Shown here piece by piece: positions 1-7,664 of a stretch of 21,376 nt of DNA. Every line of letters begins with the position of its first letter. The stretch's first letter is position 1. The stretch comes from an uncultured Proteiniphilum sp. GTDB taxonomy: Bacteria > Bacteroidota > Bacteroidia > Bacteroidales > Dysgonomonadaceae. The notes under the pieces are model-generated. The model was not told where the DNA came from, searched no databases, and saw nothing but the letters and a program-made list of their open reading frames with translations. The stretch lies in assembly GCF_937873925.1 (NCBI RefSeq), contig NZ_CALNAT010000108.1:1-21376 (forward strand), given 5' to 3'. The translations under genes and the position numbers were made by a program.

Positions 1-897
1 AACAACCTGTCCGGCAGGTTTCCCTTTTACAAGTAAATCTATGGTTTTTTTATGAGCCTCCAAACCAAACTCAATTAAACGTTTCTTTCGTTCCGGAAGG
101 GAACCAATTGAAAACGGCAAACCCACACTGGATGAATAACCGCTTACTCTTGCTCCAATATTAAGCTGAATTACTTCATTGGCTACAATTTTATTATGTG
201 TAGGCCTCGAAATAGCATTGTTGGTAGATGCTCCACAAAAACAATATAATGAATGTCCTTCATATTCTCCTCCATATTTATATATCTCACGTTGAGCAAT
301 TCCTATAACCTGGAGTTCAGTCATTCCCGGCTTTATTTCATTCAAAATAGCTTCCACCGCAAGTTCTGATATCTGATACGCTTTTCTCATACAAGCAAGT
401 TCGTTTTCACTTTTCACGAACCGGAGAGGCCAAAGAGTCATGTCGGCTTTTACTATTTCCGCATTCGGGAACTGTTCTTTTAGAGAAGTGTATACGGGGA
501 GGGATGTAATAGCCCATCCCACAATACCTATTTTGTTAAGGTATGGCAAATTATACTTTTCTGACAAGTCTTTATAGGTAATAAAAGACATACCAGGAGC
601 ATCGGGTTCTGCTGATTCTCGATACTCAATCATCTTTTCAATGTGCTTGAAAAAACTTCTGTCGGATGCATACAAATCACTTTCAGGACCGACCAGTAAA
701 ATCGGTTCTCCATCTGCCGGCACCAGTATTGCAGCGGTTTCAAATACCGGCCAGTATTCACTTAAGTATCTTACAAATGCCATATCCGATTCTGTGGCAT
801 GTACCAAACAGGCATCCAAACCTTCTTTTTTAATGTTTGCCTGAAATTTCTTAATTCTTTCTTCGAATTCACTTTTTGGAATTGTTGTTGTGTTCAT
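1..897 (-). CDS. M24-fold protein (creatinase/aminopeptidase P-like), C-terminus beyond the left edge, metal ligands missing
   Basis: An open frame of 299 codons begins with ATG at 897 and runs off the left edge. The protein starts MNTTTIPKSEFEERIKKF and has no signal peptide, so it is probably cytoplasmic. Residues about 10-155 fit the creatinase N-terminal domain, and residues from about 160 (LRFVKSENELACMRKAY) fit the start of the M24 pita-bread domain. The segment NEVIQLNIGARVSGYSSSVG (240-259) aligns with the M24 metal site, where aminopeptidase P has D in LxDxG and D in GYxxDxTRTF. Here those positions are N246 and S257. The upstream conserved His is replaced by about S230. Creatinase also lacks these metal ligands but keeps that His. 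Family membership is well supported, but peptidase activity is doubtful. It is the last visible gene of the SusC/SusD operon, after a terminator-like hairpin, so it may be partly uncoupled. Confidence 0.85.
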   Translation of the reverse strand, partial: MNTTTIPKSEFEERIKKFQANIKKEGLDACLVHATESDMAFVRYLSEYWPVFETAAILVPADGEPILLVGPESDLYASDRSFFKHIEKMIEYRESAEPDAPGMSFITYKDLSEKYNLPYLNKIGIVGWAITSLPVYTSLKEQFPNAEIVKADMTLWPLRFVKSENELACMRKAYQISELAVEAILNEIKPGMTELQVIGIAQREIYKYGGEYEGHSLYCFCGASTNNAISRPTHNKIVANEVIQLNIGARVSGYSSSVGLPFSIGSLPERKKRLIEFGLEAHKKTIDLLVKGKPAGQVV

Positions 898-953
898 AAT
901 ACATGAATGATATTAATAATAATTTCTTTTAAAACGAGTAAACAAGTTCGGAC

Positions 954-1008
954 AAAAAAATCGCCCTCAGACAGGTACAATTGAATGTAACTCTACAATT
1001 CACCTGTC
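954..1008 (-). terminator. terminator-like hairpin between the 755-residue lipoprotein gene and the M24 gene
   Basis: GACAGGT (970-976) pairs perfectly with ACCTGTC (1002-1008). After a small asymmetric bulge, AATTG (979-983) pairs with CAATT (996-1000), leaving a 12-base loop. Read on the minus strand the hairpin is followed after nine bases by seven T residues (954-960). The distance to the T-run is longer than in a canonical intrinsic terminator, so this could be a weak or partial terminator or an mRNA-processing hairpin. It follows directly after the stop codon of the upstream gene. Confidence 0.45.
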
Positions 1009-1022
1009 ATGCGGATAGTGGT

Positions 1023-3290
1023 TTAATTAATAATTTTTGCTGTAGCGAAAATATTGAGTATCTCTTCCTTAGTAAGATTATTTATTTTTATGTACCGTCG
1101 GTCACTCACCGGAATAATAGTATTATCATTCGAATCGGTTATGATGGATTCTTCTTGACCTAAAGTTTTATATAAAGTAATATCGGACAATTTCACCGGT
1201 AACAAAAGTTTCTTATTATCGGATATATGCCAGTAAACCACATAATATTCTCCTTTTCTCTGGAATATAAAAGCTCTGACTTCTTTACTGCTGCCGGCCA
1301 CGTCTGTAATTTGTTCATAAGGAACTAATTCAGGGCGGCCTTCTTCATCCAATAATAAATGATGTTCCTGTTCTAAATTCTGTAGCCTTTTCTTCTGATC
1401 TTCAGTGAGCCAATGCTTGGCCCTGACCTCCTCCCATCTTCGCACTACTTCCATGTTGTCCGGGGTTCTTGGATGGATTTCAAATGCCCGGAGATTAGCA
1501 TGAATAGATATAGGGCAATCCCAAGCGGCTGCCACACTGGTAACATACTCTAACATATCCGGTTGGGTCCCTATTGTTGTTTCGCTGGGAACCCAATAGC
1601 CGAGCCAGCCAAAATTAATTCGCGTAAAATCCTGTCTCATCCGGGGAGCTTCTTCCGCAGGCCATTTTCGGGTCTCCTCTTTCAACACCTCAGGGCTAAA
1701 GACATCAAAAGCATTTCCTCCACTTAACATATGCCAGCTAAAATGAGTTTTTGCAGCTCCCTCTGCAAATAAAGGCTGAGGATTTAACCGTTTGAAAACT
1801 TTATACTGAGCTAATGCTACATTGATACCGAATGGAGGATTTACTCCTTCAGAACCGTCAAAATAGAAGAATTGGAATCCCGCGTCGTAGATGTTTACAA
1901 TTTTTTCGGCAATTTCATCCTGCAAGCTCGTCCTTTGATCAATATAAACACTGGTAGCCCCAAATTCACTGACATCCAGTATGCCGATGGAATGTCCCTT
2001 GGGCAGACTATTAATTATAGTATTGTCTATGCCTCTTACGCATCCTGTAAACATATATGGCCGGGTAGTCGTATAATTTTTGTAGGAAATAAGCTCCGTT
2101 CCAACCTTTAGAACCCTGCATCCGTCGGCCATAGTGCTTCCATCAGGATTCTGTTCGACAAATAAAATAGAATCGCTGCTTCCTAAATTTTCTGAAAGAT
2201 TGAAGGTTCTTACAAGATTTAACCTATAGTCCGGAACAGGGGTTACATATTTGCTTCTCCTTCCGATATGTGAATGAAGCAAATGTACCCCCGGGGTAAT
2301 ACCCGCGGCCTTGATTTTGTCCAGCATCTTTCTCAAATCTTCTTTACCGTTTGGATAGAGTTTCTTATCGATCTCATAGTTTCCGATAAGGTCATAGCTT
2401 CCAAACCCCTCAAAGGCTGGATAATAGATACTCATCGCCCTAAAACCACCCATCAGGGTATATTTAATATGAAGGTCCACATTACCGGGATTTATATTGG
2501 TTGTCCAATAATACGAAGCATTGATCAAATCACTTCTACGGCTTTCTACACCCTTGGGTAAATTAAAGTCTTCTTCTATTTGTGCAATATTATCCAGTAA
2601 TTTATTAGTTTCAGAGACTATTAATGCGGCACCGGTTCCTTTAAATTTGATATCTTTAATAGCACTTGCTCTTAAAATATTGTACCCGTGGCGTTTTTCA
2701 AAATCAATATAAGCATATTCGTCTGTCCCTAATACATTAATAGCCGCCTTATTATCCCAACTGACATTCAGCCACTCCCCAAAATTCTCTCTGTTACGCA
2801 CGGGTAATTGTAAAAGGCAGACTTCAGTGGCAGGTGGCGGAGTTATTTTAAGATAGGAAGGATAAATACCCTCTGTAATAAAATCTTCAAGACTAAAACC
2901 TATATAGGCCGGTGTTTCTTTCACCAAAAAAACTGCTTTATAAGGAATCCATTCAAAACCTACAATTAATTTATTTCCTTCCCGGTAAATTGTATCGGCC
3001 TGAAACGTTTTTTTTTTATTCGGATGACCCAATTTTATCTCGTTATGGTAGGGTCTTTCTTGGGTCACGGAGAAAATAGCGATCTTTTCTCCGTGCATTA
3101 AACATTCTTCATTAGTGGATTTAAGAATCAAACTTTTAGTAATAGCATCACTCCCAATAACTAACTTAAATTGCTCGTTTTCAATAACAACATCATTTCT
3201 TTCAATACTTTTTCCATTTTTTTGCATACATGATATCAAAAGAATGTGGATCAGTATAAATAGCAGGATAATAATTTTTTTCATAAACAT
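1023..3290 (-). CDS. putative glycoside hydrolase-like lipoprotein, TIM-barrel type, family not recognised
   Basis: This 755-residue protein begins MFMKKIIILLFILIHILLIS followed by Cys, a clear lipoprotein signal (start may be residue 3, at 3284). It is likely exported and anchored by lipid. Residues about 35-230 look like an N-terminal beta-sandwich of the kind that precedes catalytic barrels (short beta-rich segments such as EQFKLVIGSDAI). Residues about 260-560 look like a (beta/alpha)8 barrel: GITPGVHLLHSH (barrel strand), FQFFYFDGSEG (strand with an acidic residue suited to catalysis), PLFAEGAAKTH and a later IHPRTPDN segment. A smaller beta-rich C-terminal domain (about 640-755) follows. 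Barrel shape and the FDGSE motif suggest carbohydrate cleavage, but no named family can be assigned with confidence. It lies 15 bases after the preceding GHL6-like gene, so the two are co-transcribed. Confidence 0.7.
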   Translation of the reverse strand: MFMKKIIILLFILIHILLISCMQKNGKSIERNDVVIENEQFKLVIGSDAITKSLILKSTNEECLMHGEKIAIFSVTQERPYHNEIKLGHPNKKKTFQADTIYREGNKLIVGFEWIPYKAVFLVKETPAYIGFSLEDFITEGIYPSYLKITPPPATEVCLLQLPVRNRENFGEWLNVSWDNKAAINVLGTDEYAYIDFEKRHGYNILRASAIKDIKFKGTGAALIVSETNKLLDNIAQIEEDFNLPKGVESRRSDLINASYYWTTNINPGNVDLHIKYTLMGGFRAMSIYYPAFEGFGSYDLIGNYEIDKKLYPNGKEDLRKMLDKIKAAGITPGVHLLHSHIGRRSKYVTPVPDYRLNLVRTFNLSENLGSSDSILFVEQNPDGSTMADGCRVLKVGTELISYKNYTTTRPYMFTGCVRGIDNTIINSLPKGHSIGILDVSEFGATSVYIDQRTSLQDEIAEKIVNIYDAGFQFFYFDGSEGVNPPFGINVALAQYKVFKRLNPQPLFAEGAAKTHFSWHMLSGGNAFDVFSPEVLKEETRKWPAEEAPRMRQDFTRINFGWLGYWVPSETTIGTQPDMLEYVTSVAAAWDCPISIHANLRAFEIHPRTPDNMEVVRRWEEVRAKHWLTEDQKKRLQNLEQEHHLLLDEEGRPELVPYEQITDVAGSSKEVRAFIFQRKGEYYVVYWHISDNKKLLLPVKLSDITLYKTLGQEESIITDSNDNTIIPVSDRRYIKINNLTKEEILNIFATAKIIN

Positions 3291-3305
3291 GAATTTTTAG
3301 ATCGT

Positions 3306-5273
3306 TTATATTTCTATTTTAATTTGTTGCTCGAATACTATCAAAGAATAACCTTTACTTTCAGGTACACTTACTTTTGTATATCCATTTAAAACTTCAA
3401 ACGATAATTCTGTTTTTTCAGGAGCTAAATAAACCTTACTGAATATTTTATCATTATTTCGAAGTATAATTTTGACATCATGAAGCTCAACCCCTTCTTC
3501 AATCATTGGGGTATTACCACGCATTTCCGGAATATAAGAGAATAAATGCACCATTTGTCGATTCGGTTGTTCAGTCACAAATACTCTGGCAAATGCGGGT
3601 AAATTTTCAACCTTTACAAGTGGTGCCGAATGAAATGTGTTCAGGACATTTGAGAATAATCTTCTCAACTCGACAGACGCCTTTTCATAATATCCTGAAA
3701 AAATCTTATAACTAAAATGAGCAACTTTACCGTTTATTGTCAAAGCTGGTTTATCAGTAATTTCTTGCGGTGGATTGTAAAAAAATGCATAATTGCCATC
3801 CCAGAGCCGGTTTTGGTAAGGTTTTATCAGAATGGCTTCTATCCTTGTACCCTCAAGAACTTGCACATCGATTCCAGAAGAATAAAGTGAAAGCGGCATT
3901 TCAGGTAACCCCGAACTGAGATTTTTTCCAACGGTAAAATAGGCCGGATTCAAATCGTTTTCACCCATATATTTTATTCCCCATTCTTTTTCAAGTTCAA
4001 ATCCGCTTTTTTGGATATTCAAGCCGGAAATCCCGGTTGAAATAACAGATCTGCCCGCATCAATATGAGTTTTTACACGTCTTGCTATCTCATCAGTAAA
4101 TATCACGCTATCGGGAAAGATAAGCACTTGGTATTTCGACCAGTCCGACGACAACGTTACCACATCAAACTGTTGTTTTAATTCACAGAGGATCCGCACC
4201 GCACTGCGTAATTCCATATCATTACGCAAGTTATGAATGGTTTTAGGATAAACGATACATATATCTGTTACCGGTTTTGCATTATCGTACCATTCCTCTC
4301 TGGCTTGCAGCTCTGTATAAATTTTTTCTATCCGGTCTAAAACAGCGGTTTCCAAATCGCCACGCGGATGGAAATGCCCCCCTATATTAGGTCGCATCCC
4401 GTTTGCCAGTCCGTACAGTAATTCGGATTTAATTGCCTCTTCGGGCAGGAGCCCACCAAAATCACCCCAATCGTAAAACCGCCCGGTCATATTTATCACA
4501 GGCAAATCGCCCAGGGTACGGACATAATGAGCCATCACGGGCAAAAATTCGTAACCGTCGGAAGCCGGCAAACATACCACATCATAATAATTATTGATGT
4601 CCTTCAATTTTTCGTAGGACGGATAATTATTGGAAATGAGCAATCCGGGGTTTATTTTCTTCGCCTCTTTAGCAATTTCCTTTGCTAAACGTATAGCCGA
4701 GGCTTCAGAAAAGCGTGTCACTGAATCCAGATCCGACCAATCGATCCCGTTTTCTTTCATTTCCCTCACACAAACAGGACAAACGCATGGATAACTTATC
4801 AGGCAGTCGACCATCAGCCCGGCAATGGCATAATTACTTACGACTTCCTTCACCATTGCGATCAGATGGTCGCGGTAGCCCGAATTATAACACATGGTAC
4901 GGACATGCGGGGTTAAACGGGGCTCACGCAATGACCTGCCATCGAAATATAAGGTAGTCCAATCACGATGGTACAATCCTTCCTCATGACTGATACCCGC
5001 ATTGAAATAAGCGGCCAGGGCAATCCCCTTTTTATTGCAAGCCTCAGACAGTTTCCCGAAAAGATCGTATTTCAGTGAGGGGTGTTTTATCCCGATACGG
5101 GTGTCATAATATGCCAATCCCTGATTGCATCGGGCATGAAATACAAGATAATCTACACCGCAACGTTTCACCCTTTCGGTGAAAGCTTGCACATCAAAAT
5201 TCTCACCCACATCAGGGACAGACTTCATCGTATGATTATCATAAAACAAGCAATATTTGGGTTGATGCATCAT
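3306..5273 (-). CDS. GHL6/GH42-like protein (hypothetical glycosyl hydrolase with GH42 middle-like domain), no signal peptide
   Basis: The barrel part (residues about 1-330 from the start used here) carries HARCNQGLAYYDTRIG, KHPSLKYDLFGKL, GIALAAYFNAG, and GLMVDCLISYPCVCPVC. This matches the GHL6 type of putative glycoside hydrolase, with D156 after the strand as a possible catalytic or substrate residue. C157, C163, C165 and C168 form a tight cysteine cluster. Residues about 345-480 resemble the GH42 trimerisation (class I amidotransferase-like) domain: LIFPDSVIFTDEIARRV and GRSVISTG. A beta-rich tail follows. The open frame extends to 5336, but that start overlaps the preceding gene. The ATG at 5273 follows an A-rich leader 34 bases after that gene's stop and begins MMHQPKYCLFYDNH, so it is preferred. 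Lack of a signal peptide suggests a cytoplasmic enzyme acting on imported oligosaccharide. Activity is inferred, not shown. Confidence 0.75.
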   Translation of the reverse strand: MMHQPKYCLFYDNHTMKSVPDVGENFDVQAFTERVKRCGVDYLVFHARCNQGLAYYDTRIGIKHPSLKYDLFGKLSEACNKKGIALAAYFNAGISHEEGLYHRDWTTLYFDGRSLREPRLTPHVRTMCYNSGYRDHLIAMVKEVVSNYAIAGLMVDCLISYPCVCPVCVREMKENGIDWSDLDSVTRFSEASAIRLAKEIAKEAKKINPGLLISNNYPSYEKLKDINNYYDVVCLPASDGYEFLPVMAHYVRTLGDLPVINMTGRFYDWGDFGGLLPEEAIKSELLYGLANGMRPNIGGHFHPRGDLETAVLDRIEKIYTELQAREEWYDNAKPVTDICIVYPKTIHNLRNDMELRSAVRILCELKQQFDVVTLSSDWSKYQVLIFPDSVIFTDEIARRVKTHIDAGRSVISTGISGLNIQKSGFELEKEWGIKYMGENDLNPAYFTVGKNLSSGLPEMPLSLYSSGIDVQVLEGTRIEAILIKPYQNRLWDGNYAFFYNPPQEITDKPALTINGKVAHFSYKIFSGYYEKASVELRRLFSNVLNTFHSAPLVKVENLPAFARVFVTEQPNRQMVHLFSYIPEMRGNTPMIEEGVELHDVKIILRNNDKIFSKVYLAPEKTELSFEVLNGYTKVSVPESKGYSLIVFEQQIKIEI

Positions 5274-5307
5274 TTTATTTTTTTGAACTAATTTTCTGCA
5301 GCTTCGT

Positions 5308-6216
5308 TCAGACTTTTTCATCGCCATGTTCGGCAATCCATTTTCGTGAATAATGAACTGCTTCCAGGTCTAAATCGCAGAGAGGTGTACAATGAAAGAT
5401 CATCCCGTCGATTTGTTCCTGTTTGAATTTTTCAAGTGCGAAATCCAGTTGCAGCTTCATCGATTCCACGGTGATTGGTTTGCTGTTACCAAAATCCCAC
5501 ATGTAAATCCCGAGAAGCGTCGGTTTGTCGGGAACGATATCCCGGTATTTTTTGAAATTATCTTCCAGTATAGCCAGATCATTGGCCCACCATGTCCAAA
5601 ACGATACGACGTCAAAATGATCGATATGTGATCTGATCCCGGGATGGAGCTGATGGGTATAAAGGACTACTGCTAATTCCGGTTTTTGCTGCAGGCGTTG
5701 CATTTCTTCCCGGAGGTCGCGAACCTGTTCCACTGTCAGGCAGGCAGGAGAAATATTACTCCCCGCGACGGGGACAGCATTGCCAAGAAAATAATCGTCC
5801 AGATAAAATCCAGTAAGGTTCGGCATCTTTTCGAGCAATCTGAAGGCCTCATGCTTTTGTTGTTCATATGTGTATTTTTGGGGAGGCCCCGACAAGATAC
5901 TCCAGGCAACACGTTTAGTATCGCCAAACTGCCTGATATATTCATCGAACGGCGGTTCAGGCTTGCCCAGATAAGTTACAACACAGACATTCGGAATACC
6001 CATAGACCGAATCGCAGCTGACATGCCGATATTATTACCTATTGGAATATTATAGTGTCCATTGATCGTTTCAGGTTCATGCCCCCACATCCAAAACCGA
6101 TCGCGGAGTGTCTCATTGCTTGCTTCTGCCCTTTTTCCGCACGCCATTAATTGCGGTGCCCATGTTACTACTGCAGCAGTTAGCGTTGCGCTTCTCATAA
6201 ATTCACGTCGTTTCAT
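5308..6216 (-). CDS. Tat-type lipoprotein, putative TIM-barrel hydrolase of unknown family
   Basis: The 302-residue protein starts MKRREFMRSATLTAAVV and continues to LMAC at residues 23-26. This combines a twin-arginine-like motif (RREF) with a lipobox, a combination common in exported Bacteroidetes enzymes. The mature part shows alternating strand and helix segments: IPNVCVVTYLG, VAWSILSG, LTGFYLDDYFLG (about 135-146, two aspartates after a strand), LAVVLYTHQLHPG, FDVVSFWTWWAND, TLLGIYMWDFGNS and IDGMIFHCTPLCDLDLE near the end. The pattern is consistent with a (beta/alpha)8 barrel, with YLDD as a candidate acidic pair. I do not recognise the family. It is the first hydrolase-like gene after the Sus-type lipoproteins. 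A broken relative of it lies immediately upstream at 6244-6412. Confidence 0.65.
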   Translation of the reverse strand: MKRREFMRSATLTAAVVTWAPQLMACGKRAEASNETLRDRFWMWGHEPETINGHYNIPIGNNIGMSAAIRSMGIPNVCVVTYLGKPEPPFDEYIRQFGDTKRVAWSILSGPPQKYTYEQQKHEAFRLLEKMPNLTGFYLDDYFLGNAVPVAGSNISPACLTVEQVRDLREEMQRLQQKPELAVVLYTHQLHPGIRSHIDHFDVVSFWTWWANDLAILEDNFKKYRDIVPDKPTLLGIYMWDFGNSKPITVESMKLQLDFALEKFKQEQIDGMIFHCTPLCDLDLEAVHYSRKWIAEHGDEKV

Positions 6217-6243
6217 ATTATTGTTTTCTAATTGGTTTGTTCA

Positions 6244-6412
6244 TTAAACTTTTCTGTTCAAGCCTCTTTCGTCGCAATGTTCGGCGATCCATTGCCGGAA
6301 ATATGGTGGATATGCAGTTTAATTTCGGTATAGAACTGATGGACATAAAGCACTACCGCCAATTCCGGCTTTTGACTCAGGTGCTGCATTTCTTCCCTCA
6401 GGTCGCGAACCC
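6244..6412 (-). pseudogene. internally deleted, frameshifted remnant of a paralogue of the 5308-6216 gene
   Basis: Read on the minus strand from 6412, the sequence encodes VRDLREEMQHLSQKPELAVV then LYVHQF. This closely matches residues 165-190 of the neighbouring gene product (VRDLREEMQRLQQKPELAVV, LYTHQL). After about 37 codons it switches to another frame reading YFRQWIAEHCDERG, which matches the neighbour's C-terminal end (YSRKWIAEHGDEKV). About 90 residues between the two matches are missing, and the N-terminal 164 are absent. No start codon or signal sequence remains. The remnant begins at the base after the stop codon of the DUF4998/DUF5013-like gene. It is best read as the scar of a deleted second copy of the hydrolase-like gene. 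Confidence 0.85.
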
Positions 6413-7618
6413 TTAATTTTTTATTAGTTCGAATTTCCTGAAGCGTAGTTCCTGCATACCTACAATACTTCCGACAATGCCCAGCGAGATGACTGATGGC
6501 TCGTCCAATGTAAAATTACATGTCACCACGGTCCCATCAGCCAATCCGGCACCTATACTTGTCCACGACAATGCCACTGTTTCTACCAGATCAACATCCG
6601 GCAGCACGATACCCTTGTTGGCCACGATATATTGCTTTAAACTGTTCACAAGCGCGGTTGTAGATTGAACCGTTACCACCAACGAATAAGTCCCGGCAGC
6701 CAATTGGAGCGTTTGGTATATTTTCCCGTTCGTTATACCGGAAACGGGACTGTAACCTGTCCAACTCCAGAGTACCAGAGCATACTGGGCAAAATTGTCC
6801 ACTGTGGCGTTCTGCGCGGCAGCGGCATTCACAGTCCAACCGTAAGCATCACCGAACCGACCTTGAAACCACCATCCCCTGTCTGTCACTTGAAATGGTC
6901 TTTCCGTATTTATTAATTCGGAGGTAAAAGTGATCCTATCCTCATTGGGAGGTGAATAAAATGTGTCGATTGCTGTCGGAGTAGGCAGATACTTTGTACG
7001 ATAAGTAAACGGGTAATTGACATTGAACCCGGCAATCGTGTTGGATATGATTGAATCGGCTATAAAAACAGTTTTCGAATTTTCCGAATCATCTTTGTAG
7101 TTCAGTTCTATCCCCAGTTCAGTATCATCCACAGTAGGATACCATTGAAGATGAAGTCCATCATTATCAACCGACTTACTTCTTAATGTCCGGTTTAGCA
7201 GGGATTTTTCATAATTCTCGCCATAGACCATTCCTTCCGCTTCAACAGCCAGGGAGGAGTGCCCTAAGTCATCGTACGATATTACATTAAAAATACAATT
7301 TGACTCGATCAGGTTGTCTATGATTACTCGGACAGTATCGTTGGTATAACTTTGTCCCGTACCAACAGGTACTGTGATGGAATCCAGTATTCCCTCCTGG
7401 CTGTAAAGGATTTTACAGGAGGTAACTTTCGGGTCGGTAAGGGTCCATTCCAATTGAATCCTGTTTTTCCCCGGGCGTGTTTTTAATGAGTCCGGTTTTT
7501 GGGGATAGATTTTATCTTCATCTATGTACTTTTTATAGTCGTCCCATTTACTGCATGCTGGTATAATGATCAAACAAAAAATGATCATGGTCAGATACCA
7601 TTGTATTTTACTTTTCAT
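6413..7618 (-). CDS. surface lipoprotein, DUF4998 plus DUF5013-like
   Basis: This 401-residue protein has a signal peptide ending in an IIPAC lipobox. It then runs KWDDYKKYIDEDKIYPQKPD and KNRIQLEWTLTDP, the typical opening of DUF4998 proteins (residues about 22-220, probably two fibronectin-like segments). The C-terminal part (about 230-401), with RGWWFQGRFGDAYGWTVN and a beta-rich ending in ELRFRKFELIKN, resembles DUF5013, a lectin-like module. Such proteins are encoded beside SusC/SusD pairs and are thought to sit on the outer membrane and hold glycan. The gene is third after SusD-type genes in the operon (46 bases after the DUF4959-like gene). Its stop codon abuts a pseudogene remnant, so a recombination event reached exactly to its end without damaging it. 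Confidence 0.85.
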   Translation of the reverse strand: MKSKIQWYLTMIIFCLIIIPACSKWDDYKKYIDEDKIYPQKPDSLKTRPGKNRIQLEWTLTDPKVTSCKILYSQEGILDSITVPVGTGQSYTNDTVRVIIDNLIESNCIFNVISYDDLGHSSLAVEAEGMVYGENYEKSLLNRTLRSKSVDNDGLHLQWYPTVDDTELGIELNYKDDSENSKTVFIADSIISNTIAGFNVNYPFTYRTKYLPTPTAIDTFYSPPNEDRITFTSELINTERPFQVTDRGWWFQGRFGDAYGWTVNAAAAQNATVDNFAQYALVLWSWTGYSPVSGITNGKIYQTLQLAAGTYSLVVTVQSTTALVNSLKQYIVANKGIVLPDVDLVETVALSWTSIGAGLADGTVVTCNFTLDEPSVISLGIVGSIVGMQELRFRKFELIKN

Positions 7619-7664
7619 ATATTTTTATTTATTCAATTTTTCTTATCAGTAATTTCATCCTTGT

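Noticed and set aside
5274..5336. Upstream start for the GHL6-like protein at 5336
   Set aside because: It would add a Lys/Ser-rich stretch that is just another frame of the preceding gene's 3' end, and the ATG at 5273 has an A-rich leader in the true gap.
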